From: Candidatus Hodarchaeota archaeon
GTDB lineage: Archaea; Asgardarchaeota; Heimdallarchaeia; Hodarchaeales; Hodarchaeaceae
Assembly (NCBI GenBank): GCA_016839785.1
Contig: JAEOTQ010000068.1
Span: forward strand, 1 to 42,784
Direction: 5' to 3'
Length of the DNA stretch: 42,784 bases
Shown one piece after another: positions 17,116 through 26,452 of the stretch. Made by a program: the position numbers and the translations under genes. The notes under the pieces are model-generated. The model had not been told where the DNA came from, ran no database searches, and worked only from the letters and a program-made list of their open reading frames with translations. The stretch's first letter is position 1, and the number at the start of each line of letters is the position of its first letter.

Positions 17116-17145
17116 ATCAGTTTCGAATATATAAGATGTAGATTC

Positions 17146-17161
17146 CCCTCATTACTGAGGG
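17146..17161 (+). promoter_or_regulatory. Hairpin enclosing the Shine-Dalgarno sequence of the surface-protein gene
   Basis: CCCTCA and TGAGGG pair perfectly around a TTAC loop. The 3' arm is itself the ribosome-binding sequence (GAGGG, 17157-17161), 8 nt before the TTG start at 17170. Folding would hide the ribosome-binding site. A close relative of this arrangement occurs at 42723-42747. Confidence 0.45.
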
Positions 17162-17169
17162 TCTTTCGA

Positions 17170-18783
17170 TTGTGGAAAAAAATTGAAACTGGATTAAGAA
17201 ATTCTTTATTATTTATTATACTTGGAATATTCGTTTTAGTAAATCTAGGTTTTACTCAAGTCATGGCTGCGGATCTAGAGACTTCGACAGCAGTATTAGC
17301 TGATAAAGGCAATGTGGGTTCAGGTGAGATAATTCACTTTTTAATGTGGACATACATGGGATTTGATTCTGTAGCATTTGGTCAAATCCGATTAACAGAC
17401 ACCTTTACAGGTGCATATATCACTACTACAATTACGAATGGCACCGCAACAGTCGATTGGCTTGTCCCTTCTCCCATTCAATCTGGTGAGCATATTTTTC
17501 TTGCAGAGTATCTGGGTTTTTCAGGCTATCTCCCTTCAAATGGATCTTGTGTTGTAATCTTTGAAGAGATTAGTCCAGGAAGTACTCGTTCCACCTCTTT
17601 GCTATTGGGCGTTAACTCTACAACCGTGTATAAGAATGCCTCAATTCATTTTACACTTACACTATTTATTCATTATAGGTGGTGGTTCCAGGGGGGATTC
17701 CTCACCGTAACTAATGTCAATCTGACTGGATCTCCAGTAATCTATACCTATGGACCGTTAGAAAACTATTATCCAGGAACGGATCCTGCAATCTTGACAC
17801 TTGAGTTTGATTATGAAATTCCTGTCTTTTCGGAAATTGGGGCTTCCCAATTTTATGCAAGTTATACTGGTAGTTCTCAGAGTCAAACAACTCCCTGTAG
17901 CTCAAATCTCGTTAATGTAACTGTTTTAAGTTCGGGTTACTGGCTAACTCAAGACATCAACGCAACAAAAGTTCAACGTACAGAAGAATCAGTGTTAATC
18001 AATACAACAATTCTTGGAGACAATCCTAGTGGATTAACGCTTTCCATTTTTTATAAAATTGACATAAAACAGATAATAATTGCAAAAAAAGTGGTAGTCG
18101 ATCGAAATATTCGTACTTTGTTTTTTCCTAACAGTTCACTACCTTTAGGAGACCTCATAATCTTTACTGAGCTAAGAAATGAAATTTCTGACGATTTGTA
18201 TGCTAATACTTCATCATCTACCACCATACAGGATCGTGCAAGGATTCAGTCTTATTTAAATTCCACATATTATAGGCAAAATGAAACAATTCTTCTTGAA
18301 GCCTACATTACACTAGAAGATATCCATACTGTTCCCGTGATATGTCAGGTTGAATTGAGAGATTTAACAGAAGGAAATATTTCATTAATGAATAAATCTA
18401 CTAACTCAAATGGATTTGTCTCATTTACTTATTCTTTAACAGAAGATAATACCGTTGGAAACCATGAATTCGTCATAGCGATATTCGATCTTGAACCAAA
18501 TATTCTCAAGGTTTCTACGAGTATTCTTGTTCCAATAAAAGGATTAATCGAATTTGATTTGACATACGAAAGTGGGGGAATCCTTCGAAACACGAATACT
18601 CAGATAGAAGTGACAGTATTATCCGGGGGAATAGTAATTAACGAAGGACTAGTCTCATTTATGTACAACAATTATACTATTATTGACACTCAAAGTTGCA
18701 TTGCAGGATTGGTCTTTAATTATTACATAAGTCATGATCATCCCTTAGGTGATACATATCTCCTTATCGCCTTTCATGATTAA
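17170..18783 (+). CDS. Large surface protein, N-terminal part, ending at an in-frame TAA
   Basis: The TTG at 17170 gives a typical secretion signal (basic WKKIETGLRNS, then LLFIILGIFVLVNLGF and a cleavage-like VMAAD site) and has GAGGG 8 nt upstream; the more 5' TTG at 17089 lacks these. What follows is a long beta-rich extracellular chain with many Asn-x-Ser/Thr glycosylation sequons and Ig-like or MG-like modules, e.g. RIQSYLNSTYYRQNETILLE and LIEFDLTYESGGILRNTNTQ. Translation meets TAA at 18781-18783 (codon 538), but the same frame continues without break into the next entry. This product alone would have no membrane anchor. Confidence 0.6.
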   Translation: MWKKIETGLRNSLLFIILGIFVLVNLGFTQVMAADLETSTAVLADKGNVGSGEIIHFLMWTYMGFDSVAFGQIRLTDTFTGAYITTTITNGTATVDWLVPSPIQSGEHIFLAEYLGFSGYLPSNGSCVVIFEEISPGSTRSTSLLLGVNSTTVYKNASIHFTLTLFIHYRWWFQGGFLTVTNVNLTGSPVIYTYGPLENYYPGTDPAILTLEFDYEIPVFSEIGASQFYASYTGSSQSQTTPCSSNLVNVTVLSSGYWLTQDINATKVQRTEESVLINTTILGDNPSGLTLSIFYKIDIKQIIIAKKVVVDRNIRTLFFPNSSLPLGDLIIFTELRNEISDDLYANTSSSTTIQDRARIQSYLNSTYYRQNETILLEAYITLEDIHTVPVICQVELRDLTEGNISLMNKSTNSNGFVSFTYSLTEDNTVGNHEFVIAIFDLEPNILKVSTSILVPIKGLIEFDLTYESGGILRNTNTQIEVTVLSGGIVINEGLVSFMYNNYTIIDTQSCIAGLVFNYYISHDHPLGDTYLLIAFHD

Positions 18784-21700
18784 GATAATTATGATGAAGA
18801 GATTACTACATTCAAAATTACTGTGCTTTCGGTTCCTCATTTTGATTCGCTTAATCAAAACTCAACAGAACTGAGTAAAGGACAATCAGGAAGGTTTTGG
18901 GGATATATCTTAGACGAGGATGGAGAGGCCGTAATTAATGAAGTTATTCACTTTACAGACACTACAATTGGGGAATATCTAGGGTTTGTGCTTTCTGATG
19001 CAGAAGGCCTGTTTTTCTACGATTATCTTGTTTCTGAAACCTCCCAAATAGGAGTACACATCATGCAATGTGATTATCAAGGAAATATCGGGGCTTTCTA
19101 TTTACCGACAGTCAACCCAAGAATTTTTTCGATAATTGTTCGTCCTGCTCTGTCACTAATGGTTGAGGAAGTACTACTCGCCAATCACTATTCTGTTCTA
19201 GAACTCAAAGGTGGGTTGAATGAAGACATATCTCTACATTGGCAACGAGATGGTTCAGCAGTTTGGGATTTCATTGCTGTTGTTTCCTTGAATGCTTCTG
19301 GAATTGGAAACTATAATTGGACAACACCTTACTATAAGGGTGGGTTATCTTTACGTGCTTCGAATTTGAATAATACGAGTTTTAAGTTTGATCATACGTT
19401 CATGTATAGTATTGCTAATATTGAAGTTATTGGGGATGGCATTGGGAATGTCAATAGTGATTATCATTTTACGATTAATTGTACAGAAATTTATCAGATT
19501 TGGATAGATGGTCTTTTATGGAAAGACTGGATTCCCTCAGGAAAGCATTCATACTTATACAGTTTCAGTAGTAGGGGAATAAGGGAGATTAGTATTATCA
19601 GTAATGATACATATGTCTTCTACAAGGTCTATCAGCATCAAGTTACTATATATGAGGATCTAATTGTTTCTGTCAGTGTTCCTCAAGAAGCTCTTGTAAA
19701 TTTGTCAATTAATATTGACGGTACTGTGATCGGAGAAGTATCAGGACCAATAACTGGGATAGATGCAATTCTCCAAATAAATGAGGTGGAAAGAGAGATT
19801 GATTCTACAAATGGTGCGGGAATGTTTGATTTTTTAATTTCATTCGACCATCCCGGAATCTATACAGTATCGGTAAAGGTGCCTTTACAAATTGAAGATT
19901 ACTATAATACCTCATTTAGTACTCAATTTTCTATTATAATCCATTCTCTTCCCTCTAATATCGAAATCATCTCCCCCACAAATAATTCTAGTTATGGAGC
20001 AATAATAGAACTTTCTTTTCATGGAGATGCTGAGAATTATTGGTATTTTATTGAACCTCTTGATCTTATGAACACTTCATGGGTTGATACGGTTTATCGT
20101 GAATTACCTGAGGGTGATTACACCTGTCATGTATATGGAGAGAATTCCTATGGTATCTTATCTTATGCTTCCTCATCATTTCGAATAGATATTACTGCGC
20201 CTTCATTAATTGTTACCAGTCCAAGAAACGAGTCCTATAATACGAATACTGTGTTACTTTCGTATTTAACTAATGCAGATGATGTAAGAATATTTCTAGA
20301 CGGCAGTACAATCATCAAAAGTTCAGGTACAAGTTTGACAGAATTATCAGAAGGAGATCACAACTTAACTATCCTTGTTAGGGATACGGTAGGTAATTTC
20401 GTACTAAGGTCCTCCATTTTCAAGGTTGATACAGTTGCCCCATTTTTAACAGTGTATTCTCCCTATAATCGTAGCTACATTGAGAAGGTACCTTTGACCT
20501 TCGATTCAGATGGTCAGCTAGTCCTTTACTATATTACAGATGTTCACAGTACTAATCTAACTTTTAAATCTTCTATACAACTGTATTTACCGATTGGAAG
20601 TTATACACTCAATATTTATTCTTTTGACTCAGCTGGAAACGTTAAAACAGAGCAAATTGATTTTTCTATGGTCGAAAAGATTGACCTTTTAGTTAACTCC
20701 CACCTCACTGTAGTAAATCCTGCTGGAAATTACCTTCTAAGTACAGAGATATTATCCAACCCATATTTCGATCAAGTTGGTTTTTACTTGAATGGGAGTC
20801 ATTTCGGATTATTAACCTGGGATCCCTTTCATCAGGATTATCGAATTGCCCTTCAGTTACCCTCTCCAGGCAATTGGGAAATAAGCCTGTATGCAAGAAC
20901 AATAGATGAGAGGTATGATTTCAGAGAATTTCTTGAAATCTGGTCTCCGCCGAAGCCAATTATCACTTCTCTGTCGGTTTCATGGGAATCAAATTATTAC
21001 GAATTGAGAACAACGATTGATTCACAGTCTCTTGATCTTGATCTTGTTCAAATCTCACTAGATGAGACGAATTATAGTTTAAACAATTTTTTCGGAGATC
21101 AATGGTATGTACAAGTGTATATTAATCCACAAAATTATACTCTTAACTTAAATATATGGTATCCGTGGGATAACGAACCCTCGATAAGTAAAGAATTTGA
21201 TATTCTGTGGTATGCACCTCAAATTATTGTTGTAGACTCACATTTTGAAAGAAATGGGTTCGATTTAGAAATACGTATTGAGAAGGTAAACGCATCAATT
21301 TCTAACGATATCCCAGTAATGATATTAGAGGGCCTACCTCGAAACTACTCTGTTAACGGAAACTTAGTCTATGAATCAGCAATTGGAAGTTACCAAATAT
21401 GGCATTTCACATCCCCATGGCTAGCCCCTGATATGTGGAACTATAGTCTATCTATTTCTGATATCTATGGACAGTCTAACCAGTTTTTTGGCGTTTTCAA
21501 TTCAACAGATTCTCCACCAGAGATCGGCGATTTATCTCTAACAATTTTAGATAATACATCAACAGGGGTTTTATTTCGTATATCTGTCCAAGTCATTGAT
21601 GATTATGCTATTAGTGATGCGATTCTCTATATTAATGGTGTAGAATATTCATTCACTTTGATAAATGATTCATACATAACTCTTGATTTCTTTCTAACTC

Positions 21701-21984
21701 CAGGTTTATACGTTCTCCATTTATCTGTGGTAGATGATGTAAATCATGAAACTGCTAAGTGGTTAACTAATTTACATATCCAGAGTACGACTAATCTAAC
21801 CACTACTTCTGAACTAATCGATTTGACTAATCAGTCTACCCAAACGTCTCATAACTATACTCAACAAGAAGTAAAATCGCCTTCAGGTGTTAGTGGTCTA
21901 GTTGAAGTCGGTTTAGGCACAAGTTTATTTGCTACTCTTGTCGCTCTCGCTAATTCAATATTTCGAAAAAAGAGGTCTGAGTAA
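18784..21984 (+). CDS. Large surface protein, C-terminal part, with membrane anchor (same frame as the preceding entry)
   Basis: Directly after the TAA the frame continues D-N-Y-D-E-E-I-T-T-F; a GTG at 18823 is the first formal start, but no ribosome-binding site or signal peptide precedes it. The roughly 1,050 residues hold repeated Ig-like beta-sandwich modules, with repeated phrases such as ITSPRNESYN..., SPTNNSSYGAIIELSF and VAPFLTVYSPYNRSYIEK (a repeat of about 90 residues). Sequons are frequent. The C-terminus is a transmembrane helix (VGLGTSLFATLVALANSIF) followed by RKKRSE, so the chain is anchored in the membrane facing outward. Most likely the two parts are one gene of about 1,604 codons. 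Confidence 0.6.
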   Translation, partial: DNYDEEITTFKITVLSVPHFDSLNQNSTELSKGQSGRFWGYILDEDGEAVINEVIHFTDTTIGEYLGFVLSDAEGLFFYDYLVSETSQIGVHIMQCDYQGNIGAFYLPTVNPRIFSIIVRPALSLMVEEVLLANHYSVLELKGGLNEDISLHWQRDGSAVWDFIAVVSLNASGIGNYNWTTPYYKGGLSLRASNLNNTSFKFDHTFMYSIANIEVIGDGIGNVNSDYHFTINCTEIYQIWIDGLLWKDWIPSGKHSYLYSFSSRGIREISIISNDTYVFYKVYQHQVTIYEDLIVSVSVPQEALVNLSINIDGTVIGEVSGPITGIDAILQINEVEREIDSTNGAGMFDFLISFDHPGIYTVSVKVPLQIEDYYNTSFSTQFSIIIHSLPSNIEIISPTNNSSYGAIIELSFHGDAENYWYFIEPLDLMNTSWVDTVYRELPEGDYTCHVYGENSYGILSYASSSFRIDITAPSLIVTSPRNESYNTNTVLLSYLTNADDVRIFLDGSTIIKSSGTSLTELSEGDHNLTILVRDTVGNFVLRSSIFKVDTVAPFLTVYSPYNRSYIEKVPLTFDSDGQLVLYYITDVHSTNLTFKSSIQLYLPIGSYTLNIYSFDSAGNVKTEQIDFSMVEKIDLLVNSHLTVVNPAGNYLLSTEILSNPYFDQVGFYLNGSHFGLLTWDPFHQDYRIALQLPSPGNWEISLYARTIDERYDFREFLEIWSPPKPIITSLSVSWESNYYELRTTIDSQSLDLDLVQISLDETNYSLNNFFGDQWYVQVYINPQNYTLNLNIWYPWDNEPSISKEFDILWYAPQIIVVDSHFERNGFDLEIRIEKVNASISNDIPVMILEGLPRNYSVNGNLVYESAIGSYQIWHFTSPWLAPDMWNYSLSISDIYGQSNQFFGVFNSTDSPPEIGDLSLTILDNTSTGVLFRISVQVIDDYAISDAILYINGVEYSFTLINDSYITLDFFLTPGLYVLHLSVVDDVNHETAKWLTNLHIQSTTNLTTTSELIDLTNQSTQTSHNYTQQEVKSPSGVSGLVEVGLGTSLFATLVALANSIFRKKRSE

Positions 21985-21985
21985 A

Positions 21986-22549
21986 ATGAAAAACAGCACT
22001 CATTATCTGTTTTCTTTAGGTTTAATAAACACATACGGGATGTTTGTCATTGATGGAAGGCTTTTCTCCTGGTTGATCATTATTCTATCAACAATTCTCA
22101 GTTTCTTTAGTTGGGTTCCTAATATACTTGATCAATACATGGGGGCACAATATGAAAATGAAGGTGTGTTATTAACGAGGAATAGACATCCATTAACGCA
22201 TTCTCCTTGGACGATATTCTATTTTCTTCCTTTCCTTTATCTTGTCCAAAAATCACATATTCCAATTTTAGAATCGATAATATCATTACTTGCAATAAGT
22301 TGGATTTCACATTTGGTGCTGGATTCCTTGAATCCAGGTGGATTACCTTTAGGAATACAACCTGTCTTTAGGAATCATCCTGTCAAACATTACAGATTTC
22401 ATTCTACAAGACCTCAAGAAACAAGACGATTACGTTTAGCAAGAATTCCATTCAATGATCCAAAAGCAAATAAGAATCTAGGACAATTTGGGTTATTCAT
22501 TTTTTCATTAAATTGTACAAGAACGTTTCTTTCATTCTTTAGGAGCTAA
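21986..22549 (+). CDS. YdjM-like (DUF457) membrane-bound metal-dependent hydrolase family protein
   Basis: 187 aa, starting at ATG 21986 with AGAGGT about 9 nt upstream and only 1 nt after the surface-protein stop. Family marks are RNRHPLTHSPW (about 65) and SHLVLDSLNPGGLPL (about 110), the two His/Asp motifs of the YdjM/YbcI group. Hydrophobic helices at about residues 22-42, 75-92 and 97-112 place it in the membrane. Activity in this family is poorly known; a metal-dependent hydrolase of lipids or other membrane substrates is only inferred. Together with its neighbours it forms an envelope-related operon. Confidence 0.75.
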   Translation: MKNSTHYLFSLGLINTYGMFVIDGRLFSWLIIILSTILSFFSWVPNILDQYMGAQYENEGVLLTRNRHPLTHSPWTIFYFLPFLYLVQKSHIPILESIISLLAISWISHLVLDSLNPGGLPLGIQPVFRNHPVKHYRFHSTRPQETRRLRLARIPFNDPKANKNLGQFGLFIFSLNCTRTFLSFFRS

Positions 22550-22555
22550 CGAGGG

Positions 22556-23614
22556 TTGTATAAAAGAAGTATGGGGCGAATAAATGTTATAGTTATCATG
22601 TTCATCATTATCCAAGGATTAACGGTCATAATTGAGGGAAATTCAACGGATTCTGTCATTCAGCAGGAGAAAAATTCTAGCTCGTATGATTTGAATTATT
22701 CTTACGTGATGAACTCACCAGAACTGACTTTTAATCGTATAATTGTATTATCTAGAAACTGGAATAAGTTATTTCTTAATTTATCGGTTCAAAATTATGG
22801 TGAACCCATTGATACAGTACTCACATCAGTTAAAATTAATAATGTACTTACTGAGCAAGCTTTTTCTAGTATTGAACGAGAAGGACTTAAAAATTGCATT
22901 GTTTACCAGTTCGACCAACCTCAATTCTTAATTATCCCCCTAAATTATTCATATCAAGAAATTCTGTCTATTTCGATTTCATTACATTTGGATTCTTTGA
23001 TATCATGGCGTGAAGTGGAATACAATTTTGCCATATTTTCTGCAATCCTTTATTCTGTTAATCTTGTAGAACCTCTAAATAACCAATCTTTAATGATTTT
23101 CTCTAATAGCTTTCAGTTCGCTCTCCAACCGTCACGAATATCATCTTTTGGAAAACGCCTACTATTGAAAAGTTTAATTCCCGTGGAGATTCCAGATAAT
23201 ATGTACCTTTCCTCAATTCTTGAAATTACAATGAGTGGTGGACGATTTGATTATGTAACTGTCAGTACAGGAACTAATTATGCGATAAATGGAAATTTCG
23301 TAAGAATCAATTCAACAGTAAACAGAAACAACCTCAAAAATCAGATTTGGCACTTAAATCTTTATATTATACCAATTATTGACTCTCAGGAAGAATATTC
23401 GTTAATCACTTTTTCTATTCAGGCTTACGGGTTTTTAAAAGAAAAAATAATCAGATATCAGAACTTGGATCTGATCAATCATCCCATCCCAGGAATTATT
23501 ATGACACCAGTTTTGATCCTACTCCTATTTGGAATTCCATATTATTATGTTTATCAGGAAGAATTGACTGAAAAAGACGATAGAATTATAGAATCTGAAT
23601 TAGGAAGAGTGTGA
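22556..23614 (+). CDS. Secreted, membrane-anchored surface protein
   Basis: 352 aa. N-terminal hydrophobic signal (INVIVIMFIIIQGLTVII) and a C-terminal transmembrane helix (PGIIMTPVLILLLFGIPYYYV) followed by a charged tail (EELTEKDDRIIESE), so it is a type I surface protein with a cytoplasmic tail. The ectodomain is beta-rich with many Asn-x-Ser/Thr sites. TTG 22556 sits directly after GAGGG with no spacing; ATG 22571 is an alternative. No known family recognised. It lies 6 bp after the YdjM-like gene and continues the envelope operon. Confidence 0.65.
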   Translation: MYKRSMGRINVIVIMFIIIQGLTVIIEGNSTDSVIQQEKNSSSYDLNYSYVMNSPELTFNRIIVLSRNWNKLFLNLSVQNYGEPIDTVLTSVKINNVLTEQAFSSIEREGLKNCIVYQFDQPQFLIIPLNYSYQEILSISISLHLDSLISWREVEYNFAIFSAILYSVNLVEPLNNQSLMIFSNSFQFALQPSRISSFGKRLLLKSLIPVEIPDNMYLSSILEITMSGGRFDYVTVSTGTNYAINGNFVRINSTVNRNNLKNQIWHLNLYIIPIIDSQEEYSLITFSIQAYGFLKEKIIRYQNLDLINHPIPGIIMTPVLILLLFGIPYYYVYQEELTEKDDRIIESELGRV

Positions 23615-23618
23615 AAGC

Positions 23619-24065
23619 ATGATAATCTCTTCTCAACCTTCTTTAGTTTCACCTCGTCCAAATGTCTTGATAGGGGATTATGACTCTTGTCTACACTTCA
23701 TTATTGAGAATAAATATGACGAATGGGTAGTTCCCAACCTCTTATGGATCGAGTATCGTGTAATTCCATTATCTTTTTTCTATCAGATCTCCCATCAACA
23801 TCCTAACTTGAATAGTAGTTTGTACTTCTTGGAGATGCTGTCATTCGAGGATTATAACAAAATTCTCGGTTCAAATATGCTTTCAACATTACATAAAGAT
23901 GGATTTGGATCACTGATAGTGAATTATCCTCACTTTTTTACTAACAACCATGAAAACTGGGCATTCCTCAAAAAATTGGCAAGCTCTTTGGTAGTTACTG
24001 TTATAGTTCCCAAAGATCTGTTTCCATTAGAGGAATGCACCCAAATTGTAGTTAATTCACCATGA
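23619..24065 (+). CDS. Unknown protein overlapping the radB-like gene
   Basis: 148 aa, ATG start 4 bp after the previous stop, and its stop overlaps the next ATG by 4 bases (ATGA), so it is translationally coupled to the RadB-like ATPase. The fold looks alpha/beta: NVLIGDYDS near the start and SLVVTVIVPKDLFPLEE near the end resemble strand-loop turns of a RecA-type core, but no Walker motif is present. It could be a degenerate partner of the ATPase. I do not recognise a family. Confidence 0.6.
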   Translation: MIISSQPSLVSPRPNVLIGDYDSCLHFIIENKYDEWVVPNLLWIEYRVIPLSFFYQISHQHPNLNSSLYFLEMLSFEDYNKILGSNMLSTLHKDGFGSLIVNYPHFFTNNHENWAFLKKLASSLVVTVIVPKDLFPLEECTQIVVNSP

Positions 24066-24763
24066 GAACCACAGTTCAATTGAAAAGTTTCCAATGTATG
24101 AATGACGAACTCGAAACTTCTCATAAAATTCCAACAGGTATGGATATTATTGATAATCTTCTAGGGGGCTTTTTTGCAGGACATATTCATTCGATTATAG
24201 GTGAATCTGGAGTCGGAAAATCCTGGTTATGTCAAAGAGTTGTTAACTCACTCCTTGAATATGATCAGAATGCTAGTGTTCTTTATTCAGATTTTTCGGG
24301 CAATATTCGGTTAAAAAATCTCAAGAAATCGTTGAAAAAAACTGAATTCATGGAACAGGTTCATTTCTACCGACCCTCTTCTCTTCTAGAGAATGTTATT
24401 TTCTGTAAGAAAATTCTTGATGGACAACTTCCAAATATTTCCCTGTTAATCTTAGACACGGTATTTGGATCCCCTATGCAAGTTTACGAGCTATTGGGCA
24501 GATCTAAGAAAAAATGGGAACGAAATATTTTTCTTTTTATGTTAGATCTCAGAAAAATTGCTATTACTAAAAATATTCCCATTCTCATTTCTCACCATGC
24601 ATCTTCCAATAACATAAAGAAAATAAAGGGTGAAGAAGATCGAATAGACCCTTTCTGTACAACAAAATCTGTATTACAAAAATCTGGTCAAGTATCTTCC
24701 CTAAAGTTTTACGTCTATAATCAATACTTGGGCTCAACAACTTTTAAATTGTTTTCAGAGTGA
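24062..24763 (+). CDS. radB-like: RadB-like RecA/Rad51-family ATPase
   Basis: 233 aa, the size of archaeal RadB, and without the N-terminal HhH domain of RadA. Walker A is GESGVGKS (about 49-56), preceded by GMDIIDNLLGGFFAGHI, the standard RecA/KaiC entry. Walker B is LLILDTV (about 139), and PILISHHAS is the sensor strand. The ATPase residues are present. RadB paralogues modulate RadA or Holliday-junction processing rather than doing strand exchange; that role is taken from the family. It shares 4 bases with the unknown gene in front of it. Confidence 0.8.
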   Translation: MRTTVQLKSFQCMNDELETSHKIPTGMDIIDNLLGGFFAGHIHSIIGESGVGKSWLCQRVVNSLLEYDQNASVLYSDFSGNIRLKNLKKSLKKTEFMEQVHFYRPSSLLENVIFCKKILDGQLPNISLLILDTVFGSPMQVYELLGRSKKKWERNIFLFMLDLRKIAITKNIPILISHHASSNNIKKIKGEEDRIDPFCTTKSVLQKSGQVSSLKFYVYNQYLGSTTFKLFSE

Positions 24764-24791
24764 TTAGATGACCAAGAAGGCCATTGCTATT

Positions 24792-25661
24792 CTATAAATC
24801 AAGGTCTTCGAGAGAAAGGAAATCAATTCCTGTCTTATTCGTAAGTTTTCTCGCAGGTTTTTCAGTAGGTAACCAGAATAAGACGGGTTTCTTCACTTTT
24901 CCACCTTGTGCGATATAACCCACAATAAATAAACCAATTATATACACAACAAACCATATTGTTCCCAGAAAAATTGAAAGAAAAAAATTCTGTGTTCTCC
25001 AAAGTGTATCGAACGTGAAAACGATGTATACCAATATCGCGTTATAAAACCAAAAGGGTCTAATTTGAAGATTTATCATCAAAGCATGGATCATGAAATA
25101 CCAGTCATTAATACTAGGCATTAGCACTCCGAAAATCCCAATGAAGAGATATAAATGAACTAATCCTCCCACTTGAGACGATAGAACACCTGTGTCAGCA
25201 AATATCAACGGAGTCACAATAAAATACCCGAGTAACATCACAAAAGCGAGTTTATTAGGAGCAAAAGCTACTCGTCTAGCATAGTCGAAACGATTAAATC
25301 CCATAAGAAGTCCGGGATTTTCATCTGGAACATCTATACCTGAAATTAGGGATGCACGAAGATTACCAGTATCAATGATTGGTTCCTTTTCCCCAGATTC
25401 TTTACGTGATTCAATTTCCTTTAATATCTGCTTTGCTGTGTATACATGTAAATAAACATGAATCCATCGGAAGGGGAGGAAAAATATCACTAGAATTCTT
25501 CGCAAAAAAGGGAGGAAATAGAGAGTAATTTGTAGTAATATGTAGTATGAAAATTGTTTTACAAAAAAATCTACGAAATTCTCACCCTGAATAGCCTCCA
25601 CTGCATACCAATTAATGAAATCACTAAAACTCTTTACAAGAAGGTCCAATAGTTCAACCAT
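24792..25661 (-). CDS. Polytopic membrane protein
   Basis: 289 aa with hydrophobic segments at about 33-60, 135-152, 165-180, 205-222 and 227-250 and a conserved-looking cytoplasmic middle (ENPGLLMGFNRFDYARRVAF). The terminal 40 residues are charged. No family is recognised, and no catalytic motif is seen. It overlaps the Cas4-like gene by 8 bp, which points to co-expression. Confidence 0.65.
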   Translation of the reverse strand: MVELLDLLVKSFSDFINWYAVEAIQGENFVDFFVKQFSYYILLQITLYFLPFLRRILVIFFLPFRWIHVYLHVYTAKQILKEIESRKESGEKEPIIDTGNLRASLISGIDVPDENPGLLMGFNRFDYARRVAFAPNKLAFVMLLGYFIVTPLIFADTGVLSSQVGGLVHLYLFIGIFGVLMPSINDWYFMIHALMINLQIRPFWFYNAILVYIVFTFDTLWRTQNFFLSIFLGTIWFVVYIIGLFIVGYIAQGGKVKKPVLFWLPTEKPARKLTNKTGIDFLSLEDLDL

Positions 25662-26439
25662 TGTTAATTACTCCCTCTGAATGTTCGCATACCAATTTAA
25701 ATTCGCATTTACTGCACGAGTTTGATTCTTTTGGTCTAAATTCATGAGATTGGAACTTTTTTATCAAAACATCTAACTTAGGTTTAAATGTTCTGGAATT
25801 ATAACTACTTATGCTATTGAACGAAATTTTCATTGATCGGTAATCAATCGAAATAATTCTAGTCAGGTCACTAGGATATAAGTTAACCAAACATAGACTA
25901 AAAATATTAGTTTGAGATTTATCTTCATTATCTCGGGGGAGGGAGTAATTTTGAATTATTGCAACTATTTTATTGTCAGAATATTGGATTAGAGCAGTTG
26001 GACTTTCCCTTATTAGGTTTTTCAGGACTTTGGTTTGAGGGAGGAATGAAATAGAGATAGGATATCTCTTTTTTTTACCCCTTTTTTCGCTTTCTTGGCT
26101 GATAGATTGCAATATAAAATTTAAGAACATGTAAACTTTAGGTGTAAAATTCTCTCCAGAAGTTAATTGGATTGGAGTATGCTTAATACAGGAATAGTCT
26201 AAAGGTAATGTTTCTCTAATTTTTTTGAAGTCACTAAAGGTATTCTCAGTTTGAATATCTAAAATTGCAGCAAGGATTGAAAAATATTGGGATGAAACTC
26301 GTTTAATGTCATTATATGCGTTTTCAACCAAACTCCAGCTAGATTCCTCAGTTAAACGTATATTTCTTATTTTATATAAATAAAAATATCGTGGGCAAGA
26401 CAAATACTGCTCCAGTATTTCTGATGTTAAGTAAGCCAT
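25654..26439 (-). CDS. Cas4/RecB-like PD-(D/E)XK protein with intact iron-sulfur cysteines but degenerate active site
   Basis: 261 aa. The entry LEQYLSCPRYFYLYKI (Cys15) and the exit CSKCEFKLVC (Cys242, 245, 251) match the four-Cys 4Fe-4S clamp of Cas4 and AddB/RecB nucleases. Between them the core is recognisable by position: ALIQYSDNKIVAIIQNYS stands where Cas4 has G-x-x-D...(E/D)-x-K, and DKSQTNIFSLCLVN where the Gln motif (QL-x-x-Y) is. The second acidic residue and the Lys are missing (IIQNYS), so nuclease activity is unlikely. No CRISPR array or other cas gene is present. Neighbours are an unknown gene 14 bp upstream and the membrane protein downstream. Confidence 0.55.
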   Translation of the reverse strand: MAYLTSEILEQYLSCPRYFYLYKIRNIRLTEESSWSLVENAYNDIKRVSSQYFSILAAILDIQTENTFSDFKKIRETLPLDYSCIKHTPIQLTSGENFTPKVYMFLNFILQSISQESEKRGKKKRYPISISFLPQTKVLKNLIRESPTALIQYSDNKIVAIIQNYSLPRDNEDKSQTNIFSLCLVNLYPSDLTRIISIDYRSMKISFNSISSYNSRTFKPKLDVLIKKFQSHEFRPKESNSCSKCEFKLVCEHSEGVINNG

Positions 26440-26452
26440 TGTACACCCATTT

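Noticed and set aside
17089-17169. Start of the surface protein at TTG 17089
   Set aside because: It overlaps the promoter boxes and lacks a ribosome-binding site; TTG 17170 has GAGGG at 8 nt and gives a proper signal peptide.
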